Notes: generated from the letters alone by a model not told the origin. A stretch of DNA of 64,000 nt from Pistricoccus aurantiacus (GCF_007954585.1 NZ_CP042382.1:2356001-2420000); one strand, 5' to 3'; counted from the stretch's first letter, positions 34,807 to 46,389 are shown. Numbers and translations: made by a program.

Positions 34807-34842
34807 AGTATGAAATAACTTTATTGAACGTTCAATCAATAA
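34807..34842 (-). promoter_or_regulatory. BetI operator and promoter of betIBA
   Basis: A 22-base imperfect palindrome at 34821-34842 has the perfect core ATTGAACGTTCAAT (34823-34836) and fits the BetI consensus nearly base for base. On the minus strand TTGAAC (34830-34835) can serve as -35, with CATACT (34807-34812) as -10 at a 17-base spacing, so the operator covers the promoter. Confidence 0.85.
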
Positions 34843-34944
34843 AAGGCAGACATGAAAAACCGCTTGGTGGATGGCGCAGGAATGGAAGCGCCAGGCTTTG
34901 TAAACGATACAAAAAGTATTGGAATAGTAAGGGCTGAAGCAGCA

Positions 34945-35286
34945 CTACCGAGTCTGAAAGGTGATCCGGGTGCCGTGCTCCAGGTCGGGAGTGCGGGTTC
35001 GGGTGGTGGGAAGCCCCACCATCTCGTCATAGACATCCGCCCAGGTCAGCACGCCTTTGGTGATGCCCAGCGGCAGCAGGGCACGGCTGATCCATTGGGT
35101 GCCGGTGAAGAGGCGGGTTTCACCGTTGTCCTTCACCAGCCGGCCAAGCCGGCCCCGGTGATGCAGGCGCACGATATAGTAGCCCATGTCCAGGGAGTTA
35201 ACTTCGACGATCAGGTTTTCGTCATTCCAGCGAGGGAGATCCTCAAGAGTGACGCGCTCGGGCAATGGAGGGGAGATAGGCGACAT
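34945..35286 (-). CDS. Small protein, DUF6482-like
   Basis: 113 residues, soluble and acidic-to-neutral, no signal peptide. The central LIVEVNSLDMGYYIVRLHHRGRLGRLVKDNGETRLF and the later TWADVYDEMVGLP resemble the layout of DUF6482 proteins of gammaproteobacteria (an E.x-x-YYL..V strand, a G-x-T turn and a conserved H/Y-DEM motif). Function is unknown. It lies between betI and the monooxygenase gene in its own unit. The family call is by eye only. Confidence 0.6.
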   Translation of the reverse strand: MSPISPPLPERVTLEDLPRWNDENLIVEVNSLDMGYYIVRLHHRGRLGRLVKDNGETRLFTGTQWISRALLPLGITKGVLTWADVYDEMVGLPTTRTRTPDLEHGTRITFQTR

Positions 35287-35395
35287 CTGTGCATTCCTGT
35301 GGAAGATGAGATGCCATCAGCATAAAACCTTGCAGGTGGCTAGTCATGCTGATGGTCGCGTTATCCGTGTGTCCGAGCCTCATGCAACGGCGGTA

Positions 35396-36790
35396 TCAGG
35401 CGTCCTGTCTGCTATTCTCCGATACTTTTTTCGCACTGCTTCCACGTTTGGGCGCGTTCAGGAAGGTCTCCAGCGAATCATCCATGGCATCCAGCCAACG
35501 GGTATGGTGAGGCGGCGCCTGATTGCCGGTCATCAGGGAGCGATAGGAGCGATCGCGGAAGTTCATGATGTCATCATGCTTGTGTTGCTCCCAGGCCAGA
35601 AACGTCTGGTTGACTCCTTCGATGTCGAAGCTGGGATAATCCGTTTCGTCGATCAAGCCGCGCACGTAGTCACCCTGAAAGCGGATCATTTCTTCATCGT
35701 TATCCAGCGCTTCTTCTCGAGTACGCCACTTGGCGCTGTCCCGTTGCATCTCGTTCTTTTCCGGCAGCGGGATGCGTCCCAGGATGACGTCGCGGACATA
35801 CCAGGCCTGGGCATCGAACATGTTGAAGGTGTACCACTGATCCTGCATGCCGAGGTAGAACATTGCCGGATTGTCTTCCCAGACGACGCCCTTGTAGAGA
35901 CCCAGCGGCCAGAGACGATTGTTGGTTTTCAGGCGTAAGGAGTCCGGCAGGAAGGGGAAGTGGTGCAAATAGCCGGTGCACAGAATGATGGCATCAACTC
36001 GCTTGCTGCTGCCGTCGGAAAAATGCGCCGTGTTGCCGGAAACCCACTCGAGAAGCGGTTTTTCTTGCCAGTTATCCGGCCAATCGAAGCCCATGGGGCG
36101 TGTCCGATAGCTGGTGGTGATACTGCGGGCGCCGTACTTATAGCATTGAGAGCCGATATCCTCCGCGGAGTAGCTGCTGCCGATCAGCAGCAGATCCTTG
36201 CCGCGAAATTCCAGTGCGTCCCGGAAATCGTGAGCATGCAGGATACGGCCGTTGAAGGTTTCGAAACCTTCGAAGGTCGGCTTGTTGGGGGTCGAGAAAT
36301 GGCCGGAAGCCACGATGACATGATCGAAGGAAGAAGTTTCGATAAAGTCTTTTTTATGATCGTGAACCGTCACTGTGAACTGGCGGACGGTGCTATCGAA
36401 TTCGATTTGCCGAACCGGACAGTTGAAGCGAATGTAGCGACGAACGCCTGCCTTTTCCACACGGCCCTTGATGTAGTCCCAAAGCACGGCGCGGGGCGGA
36501 TAGGAGGCGATTGGCTTGCCAAAGTGCTCTTCGAAGCTGTAATCGGCAAACTCAAGACACTCCTTGGGTCCATTCGACCAGAGATAACGGTACATGCTGC
36601 TGTGTACGGGCTCACCGTTGGCATCCATCCCCGTGTGCCAGGTGTAGTTCCACTGACCACCCCAGTCGCTCTGTTTCTCATAGCAGACCAGTTCGACGTG
36701 CTCGGCTCCTTTTTCAAAAGCGGACTGAAAAGCGCGTAATTGTGCCAGACCGCTAGGGCCCGCACCGATGATGGCGACACGTTTAGTCAT
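35396..36790 (-). CDS. tmm: Trimethylamine monooxygenase (bacterial FMO)
   Basis: 464-residue flavin monooxygenase. GAGPSG (9-14) binds FAD; the NADPH loop is [17 protein letters not shown]; the FMO fingerprint region lies at [13 protein letters not shown]. The segments [48 protein letters not shown] and [17 protein letters not shown] match the marine Tmm group very closely. Tmm oxidises trimethylamine to its N-oxide with NADPH and O2. ATG 36790 with GGAGAA upstream is preferred over 36877. The neighbouring bet genes handle another quaternary or methylated amine. Tmm enzymes also oxidise other amines, so the in vivo substrate is inferred. Confidence 0.88.
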   Translation of the reverse strand: MTKRVAIIGAGPSGLAQLRAFQSAFEKGAEHVELVCYEKQSDWGGQWNYTWHTGMDANGEPVHSSMYRYLWSNGPKECLEFADYSFEEHFGKPIASYPPRAVLWDYIKGRVEKAGVRRYIRFNCPVRQIEFDSTVRQFTVTVHDHKKDFIETSSFDHVIVASGHFSTPNKPTFEGFETFNGRILHAHDFRDALEFRGKDLLLIGSSYSAEDIGSQCYKYGARSITTSYRTRPMGFDWPDNWQEKPLLEWVSGNTAHFSDGSSKRVDAIILCTGYLHHFPFLPDSLRLKTNNRLWPLGLYKGVVWEDNPAMFYLGMQDQWYTFNMFDAQAWYVRDVILGRIPLPEKNEMQRDSAKWRTREEALDNDEEMIRFQGDYVRGLIDETDYPSFDIEGVNQTFLAWEQHKHDDIMNFRDRSYRSLMTGNQAPPHHTRWLDAMDDSLETFLNAPKRGSSAKKVSENSRQDA

Positions 36791-37267
36791 ATCATTCTCC
36801 GGTTGCGATAAATTCCAACAGACGGCCGAAACCCATCTACTGGAATCTCGTAATTGACCAGGAATCATGGATGCCATGCCTTACCTGCAGAAGACGCACG
36901 AGTATCCTGAGCTTTCTTTCCTGCGAGTGGCCTTGGTGCAAGGTCTAGGTTTGTCGAAGCCGGCACGAAAGGACCTATCAAACGATACCGTCGGCTCGAA
37001 CCTGGTTTCTATCAGGAAGGGCGCCTGTAGGAACGCGAGTAGGTTCCTTGGGCGCTTGGCTGCTCGATGCTTGAAAAATTAAAAGTGACTGCTTTGTAAC
37101 GTCGTCGACTTTGTACCGTCATGGCAAACGACAGAGTGCTTGTAATCAATGACACTAGTAACAAAAGCGGCACTGTTGTAGCAGCATCCATAATTTCGAG
37201 TTATTAAAGTACTTTCTTGTCATTACGCAGTCAAATATGTTCGACAAATAGAATGTATTATCATGGT
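36791..37267. other. Intergenic region upstream of tmm, no gene seen
   Basis: About 480 bases between the tmm start and the guaD stop. The only open frame (36867-37082) has no family resemblance and no ribosome-binding site. Promoter and regulatory DNA for tmm presumably lies in the first 200 bases, and the AT-rich part near 37060-37260 may contain guaD termination signals. No clear hairpin or operator stands out. Confidence 0.45.
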
Positions 37268-38590
37268 TTACCGATCACGATGGTGCTGGCGACGGCCGTT
37301 TGCCCAGGTTTCGTAAATAGCCCGGTCGTCGCCGAGCATCATCAGCGCGAAAAGTGTTTCGCCCAGGCTCTGGCAGCGGGCCAGGCGCTGTTCAAGCAGC
37401 GGCGTGGCGGCAAGATCCAGCACCAGGAAATCCGCTTCCATGCCCGGGGCCAGACGGCCGATCCTGTCATCCAGGGACAGCGCTCGGGCGTTGCCCAGGG
37501 TCAGGCCGTAGAAGCCTTGCCAGGCGGTCAAGGATTGGTCACGCAACTGGCCGACCTGGTAGGCGGCTTTCAGGGTGGCGAAGCCGGAAAGATCCGTGCC
37601 GCCGCCCACGTCGCTGGCGTAGGAAATTGCCAGCTTTGCCTCCCGGCTGGCCTGACGATCGAAGAGGCCGCTGCCCAGAAACAGATTGGAGCTGGGACAG
37701 AAGGCGACGTTGGCGCCACGCTCCGCCAGGCGTTTGCGCATGTTCTGATCGAGATGGATGCCGTGGGCGAAGGTACTGCGCGGTCCTACCAGGTTCGACT
37801 GCTCGTAGACCCCGAGATAGTCCCGGCTTTCCGGAAAGAGCTCCGCCACCCATTCGACCTCGCCGGTGTTCTCCGCCAGGTGGGTCTGCAGCCACAGGCT
37901 GCGGTCGTTGCGCAGGACCGCGCCGGCGGCATCCAATTGGGCCCGGGTCGAGGTGGGGGCGAAGCGTGGGGTCAGGCTATAGCCCAGTCGATCCTTGCCG
38001 TGCCAGTCGGCGATCAGCCGTTCGCTGTCCTCGAGCCCGCCCAGGGTATCGTCCCGCAGCTCCTCCGGGGCGTTGCGATCCATCAGCACCTTGCCCGCCA
38101 GCATGCGCAGTTCCCGCCGCCGGGCGGCCTGGAAGAAGGCATCCACGGAATAGGGATGGCTCGAGCAGAACACCTGGGCGGTGGTGGTGCCGACCCGCAG
38201 CAGCTCGTCGAGAAAGGCTTCCGCCACCCGGTCCGCGTGTTCCCGCTGGGCGAAGCGGCATTCCTCGGGGAAGGTGTAGTCGTTCAACCAGTCGATCAGC
38301 TGACGCCCGTAGGAGGCGATCATCTCCAACTGCACGTAATGCACGTGGCTATCGATAAAGCCGGGCATGATCAGCTTGCCGCGATGGTCGATTCGAGGAA
38401 TATCTTCCGGCAGCCGCGGGGCAAGCGCCTGATAGTCGCCCAGCTCGCGGATACGGCCGTTTGCCAGCCACAGGACGCCATCCTCGTGATAGCGATAACT
38501 ATCTGTAGCAGGAGTATCCGCGTCCCCCGGGTCTTGGTCGAAGCTCAGCAGGGCGCCGCGTAACAGGCAGTGGGAAAAATCCAGCGTCAT
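37268..38590 (-). CDS. guaD: Guanine deaminase
   Basis: 440-residue amidohydrolase. The zinc site begins with PGFIDSHVHYVQ (H82, H84); HLAEN, FAHGIHLD and SYASDVGGGTDLS supply the remaining ligands. SSHPYSVDAFFQAA and MDRNAPEELRDD are guanine-deaminase hallmarks. It hydrolyses guanine to xanthine and ammonia. It is the last gene of xdhABC-guaD on the minus strand, 24 bases from xdhC, providing substrate for the upstream dehydrogenase. Confidence 0.94.
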   Translation of the reverse strand: MTLDFSHCLLRGALLSFDQDPGDADTPATDSYRYHEDGVLWLANGRIRELGDYQALAPRLPEDIPRIDHRGKLIMPGFIDSHVHYVQLEMIASYGRQLIDWLNDYTFPEECRFAQREHADRVAEAFLDELLRVGTTTAQVFCSSHPYSVDAFFQAARRRELRMLAGKVLMDRNAPEELRDDTLGGLEDSERLIADWHGKDRLGYSLTPRFAPTSTRAQLDAAGAVLRNDRSLWLQTHLAENTGEVEWVAELFPESRDYLGVYEQSNLVGPRSTFAHGIHLDQNMRKRLAERGANVAFCPSSNLFLGSGLFDRQASREAKLAISYASDVGGGTDLSGFATLKAAYQVGQLRDQSLTAWQGFYGLTLGNARALSLDDRIGRLAPGMEADFLVLDLAATPLLEQRLARCQSLGETLFALMMLGDDRAIYETWANGRRQHHRDR

Positions 38591-38613
38591 GGTGATTTCT
38601 CGGGATGAGTTTC

Positions 38614-39492
38614 TCAGGAATGCGTTGGGGGGAAGACCGCCCGCAGCCGCTGCGGGGCAAGGCCGCGATAGGTATCGTTGCCGGCCTGGTTGTCGGCGCC
38701 ATCAGCCACGAGATGCACAAGCTCCGCGAGGCTGACCAAGGCGATGGCGTAGGGGGTCTTGTCGGAAGGCTTCCGGCCATCCGGCGCCGCGCCGATGGGA
38801 CAGCGCACCTGGGCGAGCGCCTGCTCGCCGTGACCCGTCGCCCGCAATCGGGAGCGAAAGCTCGCCCATTTGCTTTGTGATCCGATCAGGCCGATGGAGG
38901 CGCAGTCGCCGCGCCGTAGCAGGGCATCCACCAGGGCGCGATCGAGGCCGTGATCGTGAGTCATCACCAGAGCATGGCTGCCGGGATTCAGGCTCGCCAC
39001 CGCCGCCTCCGGGTCCGCCAGGTCGTGACGACTCAAGCGCGGCTGCTCCCTCTCCCAGCCGGGAAAAAGCTCGTCGCGTTCGTCGAACCACTGAATCCGC
39101 CAATTGAGGGGGCTTGCCAGACGCACCAGTTCCCGGCCCACATTGCCGGCGCCGAATACCGCAAGCCTTGTCGCCGCGCCGGAGAACACCTCGATCAGCA
39201 CGTTGACGAAGCCGCCGCAGCACTGGCCGCTGCGCCCGCCCAGGGCGAAGGTTTCGAGACTGATGCCGGCCTGGTTGTCGCCAAGGCGCTGTCGGGCCGC
39301 TTCGATCACCTGCCATTCGAAATGACCCCCGCCCAGGGTGTCAAAGGTCTCCGTGGCGGTGATCACCATGCGCGCCCCCGGCTCCCGAGGGGTGGAGCCG
39401 GCGCCGGTCACCTGGGTAGCCAGGGCGTGGGGCAGGCCTGCCTGCTGGAGCCGGTGCAGCTGGGCATGCCAGCTGTTCGCCACGACATTCAT
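38614..39492 (-). CDS. xdhC: Xanthine dehydrogenase accessory protein XdhC
   Basis: 292 residues of the XdhC/CoxI family. An N-terminal conserved segment includes TQVTGAGSTPREPGARMVI and GGHFEWQVIEAAR; CCGG (GRSGQCCGGFVNVLIE) is the family motif; the C-terminal Rossmann fold is LAVFGAGNVGRELVRL. XdhC inserts the sulfurated molybdenum cofactor into XdhB. The start at 39492 overlaps the xdhB stop by four bases (ATGA). The upstream in-frame codons to 39537 are within xdhB. Confidence 0.93.
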   Translation of the reverse strand: MNVVANSWHAQLHRLQQAGLPHALATQVTGAGSTPREPGARMVITATETFDTLGGGHFEWQVIEAARQRLGDNQAGISLETFALGGRSGQCCGGFVNVLIEVFSGAATRLAVFGAGNVGRELVRLASPLNWRIQWFDERDELFPGWEREQPRLSRHDLADPEAAVASLNPGSHALVMTHDHGLDRALVDALLRRGDCASIGLIGSQSKWASFRSRLRATGHGEQALAQVRCPIGAAPDGRKPSDKTPYAIALVSLAELVHLVADGADNQAGNDTYRGLAPQRLRAVFPPTHS

Positions 39493-41925
39493 GGAGCGGC
39501 CTCCTGGGTGAACCGGGCGCGCAGGGATTCGGCGCACATCAAGACCCGCTCCGGGGTGGCCGGGGTATCCAGGGCCGGGCTTTCCTTATAATCGGAGAGA
39601 CTCGCCAGGGCGTCCCGCAGCGCCGACCACACGGAGATCGCCAGCATGAAGGGCGGCTCACCCACGGCTTTCGAGCGGTAGATGCTGGCCATGGAGTTGG
39701 GATGGCCCTCCATCAGCTTGACGTTGAACACCGGGGGCAGGTCGCCGAAGGCGGGAATCTTGTAGGTGGAGGGGCCGGTGGTCATTAGCCGGCCCTCATC
39801 GTTCCACTTGAGCTCCTCACTGGTCAGCCAACCCATGCCCTGAATGAAACCGCCTTCCACCTGGCCGATATCGATGGCCGAGTTCAGGGAGTCTCCCACG
39901 TCGTGAAGGATATCCACCCGCTCTACCTGGTATTCGCCGCTCAGGGTATCGACGCTGACCTCCGAGGCCGCCGCGCCGTAAGCGTAATAATAGAAGGGCC
40001 GGCCGCTGCCGGTCTGGCGGTCGTAGTGAATCAAGGGCGTGGCGTAGAAGCCTTTCTCCGATAGGGACACCCGGCCCAGGTAGGCGGCCTGCACCAGCTC
40101 GCCCCAGGGGATACGCCGCTCGCTTTCGCCGAGGTTGGCGATCAGCTCGCCAGCTTCCAGGCGCAGAGTCTCCCGATCCAACTGGTAATGTTCCGCGGCG
40201 AAATCAAACAGCCGCTCGCGTAGTTTAGAAGCGGCGTCCCGGGCGGCCATGCCGTTGAGATCCGCGCCGCTGGAGGCCGCGGTGGGTGAGGTGTTGGGCA
40301 CCTTGTCCGTGCGGGTGGCGCTGATACGCACCTGGGCCATATCCAGCCCCAGTTCCCGGGCCGCTACCTGGCAGATCTTGGTATGCAGCCCTTGGCCCAT
40401 TTCCGTGCCGCCGTGATTGATCATCACGCTGCCGTCGGTATAGACGTGCAAGAGTGCGCCGGCCTGATTGAGGTGCTGGGCGGTAAAGGAGATACCGAAC
40501 TTCACCGGAGTCAGCGCCAGACCCTTCTTGATAATCGGGCTGGTGCCATTGAAGGCCTTGATATCGCGCCGCCGCTCCCAGTAGTCGCTGCTTTGCTCCA
40601 GCTGCTCGACGATATCCTCGAGCAGTTCCAGCTGGTCTACCCGCTGGCCGTAGTGGGTGGTGTCCCGGCCTTGGCGATACAGGTTGCGCTTGCGGATGGT
40701 CAGCGGATCCTCGCCGACGCGCCGGGCGATATCGTCCATCACCGCCTCGGCGATCACCACCCCCTGGGGGCCGCCGAAGCCGCGAAAGGCAGTATTGGAG
40801 GCGGTGTTGGTCCTGGCACGATGGCCGGTGACTCGTGCCCGGCCCAATGAGTAGGCGTTGTCCGCATGGAACATGGCACGATCCACCACCGCCTCGGAGA
40901 GATCCGGCGAATAGCCGCAGTCGCCGAACAAGATAATCTCGCCGCCCAACAGCACACCCTGGGCGTCGCAGCCCAGCCGGTAACGATTATGGAACGGATG
41001 GCGCTTGCCGGTGAGCTGCATGTCATCCGCCCGGGGCAGGCGCAGCCGCGTGGCGCGGCCGGTGCGTCGGGCGATCAGCGCCGCCATGCAGGCCCAGGCG
41101 GAGGCCTGGGTTTCCTTGCCGCCGAAGCCGCCGCCCATGCGGCGGGTTTCCACGGTTACCGCGTGGAAGGGAATGCCCAGCACCTCCGCCACCAGCTTCT
41201 GGGTCTCGCTGGGGTGCTGGTTGGAGGTGTAAACGAAAACCCCCTCGTCCTCCGTGGGAATGACCAGGCAGGCCTGGCCTTCCAGATAGAAGTGCTCCTG
41301 GCCGCCAAAGAAGTATTCCGCTTCCAGTATGTGCTCTGCTTCAGCTAGCGCTGCCTGCCAGTCGCCGCTTTGCTGCACGTGGGTAGGGCGCACGAGATCG
41401 CCGCGACCGGTGGCCGCCACCGGATCAAGGCAGGGCGCCTGCTCGTCGGTCTCGATCACCGCCGCCTTGACCGCTCGCCGGGCTGCCTGATAGCTGGTGG
41501 CCGCCACGGCGAACAGCGCCTGGTCCAGGTAGCTGATTTCCTCTTCCACGAACAGCGGATCGCCGGGAAACACCGGGCCGATATCCGCATGCCCGGGTAC
41601 GTCCTTGATGGTGATCACGTCCACTACGCCGGGTGCGGCGCGCACCTTGTCCAGATCGAGCCGGGTCAGGCGTCCGTGGGCCACCGGTGACAAGCCCACC
41701 GCCATATGCAGGGCGTCCGCCGGGGCTTTGAGGTCGTCGATATAGGCGGCGCGGCCGGTAACGTGCTTGACGGCGCTTTCGTGGGCCTGGGCATGTTTCG
41801 AGTTGTTGGTGTTCCTGGGCTTTTCCACCTCCCGAGCCAAGGGGCCATCGCCCTTGTTACGGTGGCGCAGCACTTCCTGGGCCCGGGCGCTTTCAGCGTC
41901 CTTGTCTTCGGGGGAGTGAGAAAGC

Positions 41926-41942
<17 letters not shown>
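39489..41942 (-). CDS. xdhB: Xanthine dehydrogenase molybdopterin subunit XdhB
   Basis: 817 residues. The molybdopterin-binding large subunit is evident from HVTGRAAYIDD, GGQEHFYLEGQA, MGGGFGGKETQA, AFRGFGGPQGV, the Glu-containing C-terminal active-site region (KAVGEPPFMLAISVW), and GTEMGQGLHTKICQ. The enzyme hydroxylates hypoxanthine to xanthine and on to urate. The N-terminal ~45 residues are an unusual polar extension before the conserved start (SAVKHVTGRAAY). ATG 41942 overlaps the xdhA stop by 17 bases; the upstream open frame is inside xdhA. Confidence 0.94.
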
Positions 41943-43380
<1,438 letters not shown>

Positions 43381-43478
43381 GGTCGCCTTCTCTATGTCGT
43401 TATCATCCGCCGTTATCGACTTTTTGACGGATTTTACGCTTGATGACAACGGTTCGGCATTGGGCTTCCTGGCGACTC

Positions 43479-43506
43479 TTGACCCGGCAAAAGTAATCCG
43501 TATACT
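43479..43506 (+). promoter_or_regulatory. Promoter of the tRNA-Asn pair
   Basis: TTGACC (43479-43484) and TATACT (43501-43506) with a 16-base spacer, ending about 22 bases before the first tRNA. No second promoter is apparent between the two tRNAs, so both are probably transcribed together. Confidence 0.7.
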
Positions 43507-43527
43507 ACGTCGCGTGCTCAAGGTCAT

Positions 43528-43603
43528 TCCCCGATAGCTCAGTTGGTAGAGCAAATGACTGTTAATCATTGGGTCGCAGGTTCGAGTCCTGCTCGGGGAG
43601 CCA
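43528..43603 (+). tRNA. tRNA-Asn (GTT), copy 1
   Basis: 76 bases with cloverleaf features: acceptor TCCCCGA pairing TCGGGGA, D-loop AGCTCAGTTGGTAGAGC, anticodon GTT at 43561-43563 in loop CTGTTAA, T-arm GGTTCGAGTCC, and an encoded CCA. Identical to the second copy. Confidence 0.97.
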
Positions 43604-43647
43604 AACACCAAGACACAGGCCGATCGGCCACCTCACCTCTAGATTAT

Positions 43648-43723
43648 TCCCCGATAGCTCAGTTGGTAGAGCAAATGACTGTTAATCATTGGGTCGCAGG
43701 TTCGAGTCCTGCTCGGGGAGCCA
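43648..43723 (+). tRNA. tRNA-Asn (GTT), copy 2
   Basis: Identical over all 76 bases to the copy 120 bases upstream; anticodon GTT at 43681-43683, CCA encoded. Its 3' end lies 75 bases before parA of the conjugative-element remnant, the position where such elements integrate. Confidence 0.97.
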
Positions 43724-43797
43724 GCATCTCGTAAGCCAAACCACTTAACGCCTTTGCACTTGCATTCGCCAATCCATTTCCGGATGAGGTGCTTGCA

Positions 43798-44691
43798 ATG
43801 CGTGTTTCCGCGACGGTCTGTTCCAAGGGCGGGGTGGGCAAGACCACCGTCACCGCCAATCTGGGCGGTCTGCTGGCTGACGCCGGCTTCCGGGTGCTGC
43901 TCATCGACCTGGACTCCCAACCGACCTTTTCCTCCTATTACGAGCTGTCACACCCAGCCCCTGGCGGGGTGTACGAGCTGCTCGCCACCGAACTGATCGA
44001 TCTCGATCGGATCATTTCCAGAACGTCCCTCACCAATCTCGACATCATCGTCTCGAACGATCATCGGAACCAGCTGCAGCAGTTGCTGCTCAACGCCCCC
44101 AACGGGCGTTTCCGTCTGATCGGGCTGCTCGATCGCTTCGCCGATCGTTACGATGCCATCCTGATCGACACCCAGGGCGCACGTTCCATACTGCTCGAGA
44201 TGGCCGTGCTGGCAGCCAATCACATCGTCTCGCCGATCGTCCCTGAGTTGCTCACCGCCCGCGAGTTCGTGCGGGGCACGCAGGGCATGCTGAATGAGCT
44301 GCGCGAACTCGCCAAATACACACGTTTTGCGGTCCCGCCGGCGTTGATCCTGCTCAACAAGATGACGGATCGGCTGACGGATGCCCGCGAGATCGCCGAC
44401 AGCATCCGCTGCATGTTCGCCGAAGAAAACGACACGGGTATCCGCGTCCTCGAGACGCCGCTGGTGAATCTCTCGGCCTATCGTACCGCCGCCTTGAAAA
44501 GCCAGCCGGTGCATCGTATCGAGCCGCGTAAGCCGTCGGGGCGTAAAGCGCCGGCCTGCGCCGATCAACTCAAGGCAGTGGCCTCCGCGCTCTACCCGGA
44601 ATGGGCAGACGCGATCGCGGTCGTCGACATGACTCAGGGTGGCGGTCAGCCCGGGACCGGGAAGCGTCAGGGGGTGACCCATGTTCACTGA
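43798..44691 (+). CDS. ParA/Soj-family ATPase of an integrative conjugative element
   Basis: 297 residues. The deviant Walker A motif is K10-GGVGKTT; FRVLLIDLDSQPT and YDAILIDTQGA are the following switch regions. ParA genes at this place, directly inside the tRNA attachment site and followed by dnaB, are a hallmark of pKLC102/PFGI-1-type elements, where Soj stabilises the excised circle. ATG 43798 with GAGG at 43786-43789 is preferred over GTG 43789. The usual ParB partner is missing because of the downstream deletion. Confidence 0.88.
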   Translation: MRVSATVCSKGGVGKTTVTANLGGLLADAGFRVLLIDLDSQPTFSSYYELSHPAPGGVYELLATELIDLDRIISRTSLTNLDIIVSNDHRNQLQQLLLNAPNGRFRLIGLLDRFADRYDAILIDTQGARSILLEMAVLAANHIVSPIVPELLTAREFVRGTQGMLNELRELAKYTRFAVPPALILLNKMTDRLTDAREIADSIRCMFAEENDTGIRVLETPLVNLSAYRTAALKSQPVHRIEPRKPSGRKAPACADQLKAVASALYPEWADAIAVVDMTQGGGQPGTGKRQGVTHVH

Positions 44692-44815
44692 GACGTCTGT
44701 TCCGGCCCAGGCACTGGGGCTGTTGCCGCCGCACAGCATCGAGGCGGAACAGTCCACTCTGGGCGCCTTGATGCTGGCCAACGACAGGTGGGACGACATT
44801 GGCGAGATCGTGACC
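44681..44815 (+). pseudogene. Replicative helicase DnaB-like gene, 5' fragment
   Basis: The ATG at 44681, inside the end of parA, opens a frame reading LLPPHSIEAEQSTLGALMLA and then NDRWDDIGEIV. This is the N-terminal domain start of DnaB-type helicases, commonly second in the element after parA. Similarity stops after about 45 residues and sequence of an unrelated conjugation gene follows, so about 90% of dnaB has been lost. Confidence 0.8.
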
Positions 44816-44822
44816 GTCGACC

Positions 44823-46289
44823 CGCTTCAACTTCGTCCAGCACCTGGCCAATCTGGCCCCCCTGTATGGGCGAGCGCGCGGCACGGGCCACCCCGGCATC
44901 AGCTTCTTCAACCGGGGCGGCGAGTCGCTGACCTTCGATCCGCTGCACAAGCTCGATCGCAAGCAGAACGGCCACATGTTCGTGTTCGGGCCTACCGGGG
45001 CGGGCAAGTCCGCCACCCTGAACTCGATGCTGGCTCAGGTCGTGGCCATGCGCCGGCCGCGGCTGTTCATCATCGAGAAGGGCAATTCGTTCGGGCTGCT
45101 CGCGGATTACTTCGAACGCATGGGGCTGTCTGTCAACAAGGTGAAACTGGCCCCGGGCGCCAACGCCAGGCTGCCACCCTTCGGCGAGGCCCATCGGCTG
45201 CTGGATCCCGAGATGCGGGCACGCCGCGCCGTGCGCGATCGACAGGATTTCGGGGAGTCGCCGGATGCGCCGGCCGAGACCCCGGAAGCGATGCTCGAGG
45301 CGATCAATACCGAGGATGACGGCGAGGAGAACGTCGAGCGCGATCTTTTGGGCGAGATGGAAATGATGGCCCGCCTGATGATCACCGGCGGTGATCCCAA
45401 GGAGGAGGGCGATTATCGTCGCGCCGACAACCGCATGGTGCGCGATGCGGTGATGATCGCCGCCGAGCGGTCTCACGCCGAGGGGCGTCAGTGTCTCACC
45501 GAGGACGTGCGGCAGGCGTTCTACGAACTCTCTCGGGATGAGCGACTCCCGCAGAACCGTCGTCAGCGCGCCTACAACATGGGCGAGAGCATCGGCATGT
45601 TCTGCGACGGCTTCGACGGCCAGGTCTTCAATCAGCCCGGCGAGGCCTGGCCCGAGTGCGACGTGACCCTGATCGATCTGGCCCACTACGCCAACCCCGG
45701 CTATGAGGCGCAACTGGCTCTATCGGTCATGTCGATCACCAACATGATCACCACGATGGCCGAGCGCGATCAATACAGTGGCCGGCCCATCGTGCAGGTG
45801 ATCGACGAGTGTCACTTGCTCACCGTCAATCCGCTGCTTGCGCCGTATTTCGTTGGCGTGGCCAAGATGGGGCGCAAGCTCGCCCTGTGGTTGTGGCTGG
45901 CCACTCAGAACGTCAAGGACTTCCCGAACGTGGCTGCCAAGATGCTCAACATGCTGGAGTGGTGGCTGCTGCTCAACATGCCACCCAACGAGATCGCCGA
46001 GGTCGCGCGCTTCAAGACATTGACCACGGATCAGCGCCTGCTGATCGAATCCGCGACCAAGGCGCCGGGCAAATACACCGAGGGGGTGGTGCTGGGCGGA
46101 CGCTTGCAGTCGCTGTTTCGCGTGGTGCCGCCGAGTCTGTATCTGTCGCTGGCCGGCACCGAGCCGGAGGAGAAGGCCGAGCGCGCCGAGATCATGCGCG
46201 AGTTGGGCTGCTCCGAGCTCGACGCGGCGATCAAGGTCGCGGAAAGGCTCGATCGGCAGCGCGGTCTCGACGCCGCGACAGAGGCGTGA
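44823..46289 (+). pseudogene. Conjugative transfer ATPase (VirB4/TraC-like, PFL_4706 type), N-terminal half deleted
   Basis: 489 codons encode the C-terminal half of a VirB4/TraC-like ATPase. Coding similarity begins RFNFVQHLANLAPLYGRARG at 44823. Walker A is GPTGAGKSA (44988-45014) and Walker B VIDECHLL (about 45798). Later motifs ALWLWLATQNVKDFP and MLEWWLLLNMPPNE fit type IV secretion ATPases. The family is about 900-1000 residues long, so roughly the first half is missing, replaced by the dnaB fragment in another frame. A shortened protein from an internal ATG such as 44976 is possible but unlikely to work. The stop TGA (46287) starts a TGACCCA repeat. Confidence 0.85.
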
Positions 46290-46313
46290 CCCATGACCCA
46301 TGACCCATGACCC
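46287..46313. repeat. Heptanucleotide tandem repeat (TGACCCA)x~3.9
   Basis: TGACCCA is repeated at 46287, 46294 and 46301, with a fourth copy differing only in its last base (TGACCCG). The first TGA is the stop of the ATPase frame, and ATGs occur at 46293, 46300 and 46307. A 7-base unit shifts frame when copy number changes. Confidence 0.9.
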
Positions 46314-46389
46314 GGGGCCGTTTCGACGCCCGGGAGATTCGCGCCCGTTGGTTGGCTCATCTCAAAACACTGAAAGAAGGATCGGCGGC

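Noticed and set aside
36867..37082. 71-codon frame upstream of tmm
   Set aside because: No ribosome-binding site or family; overlaps the tmm promoter region.
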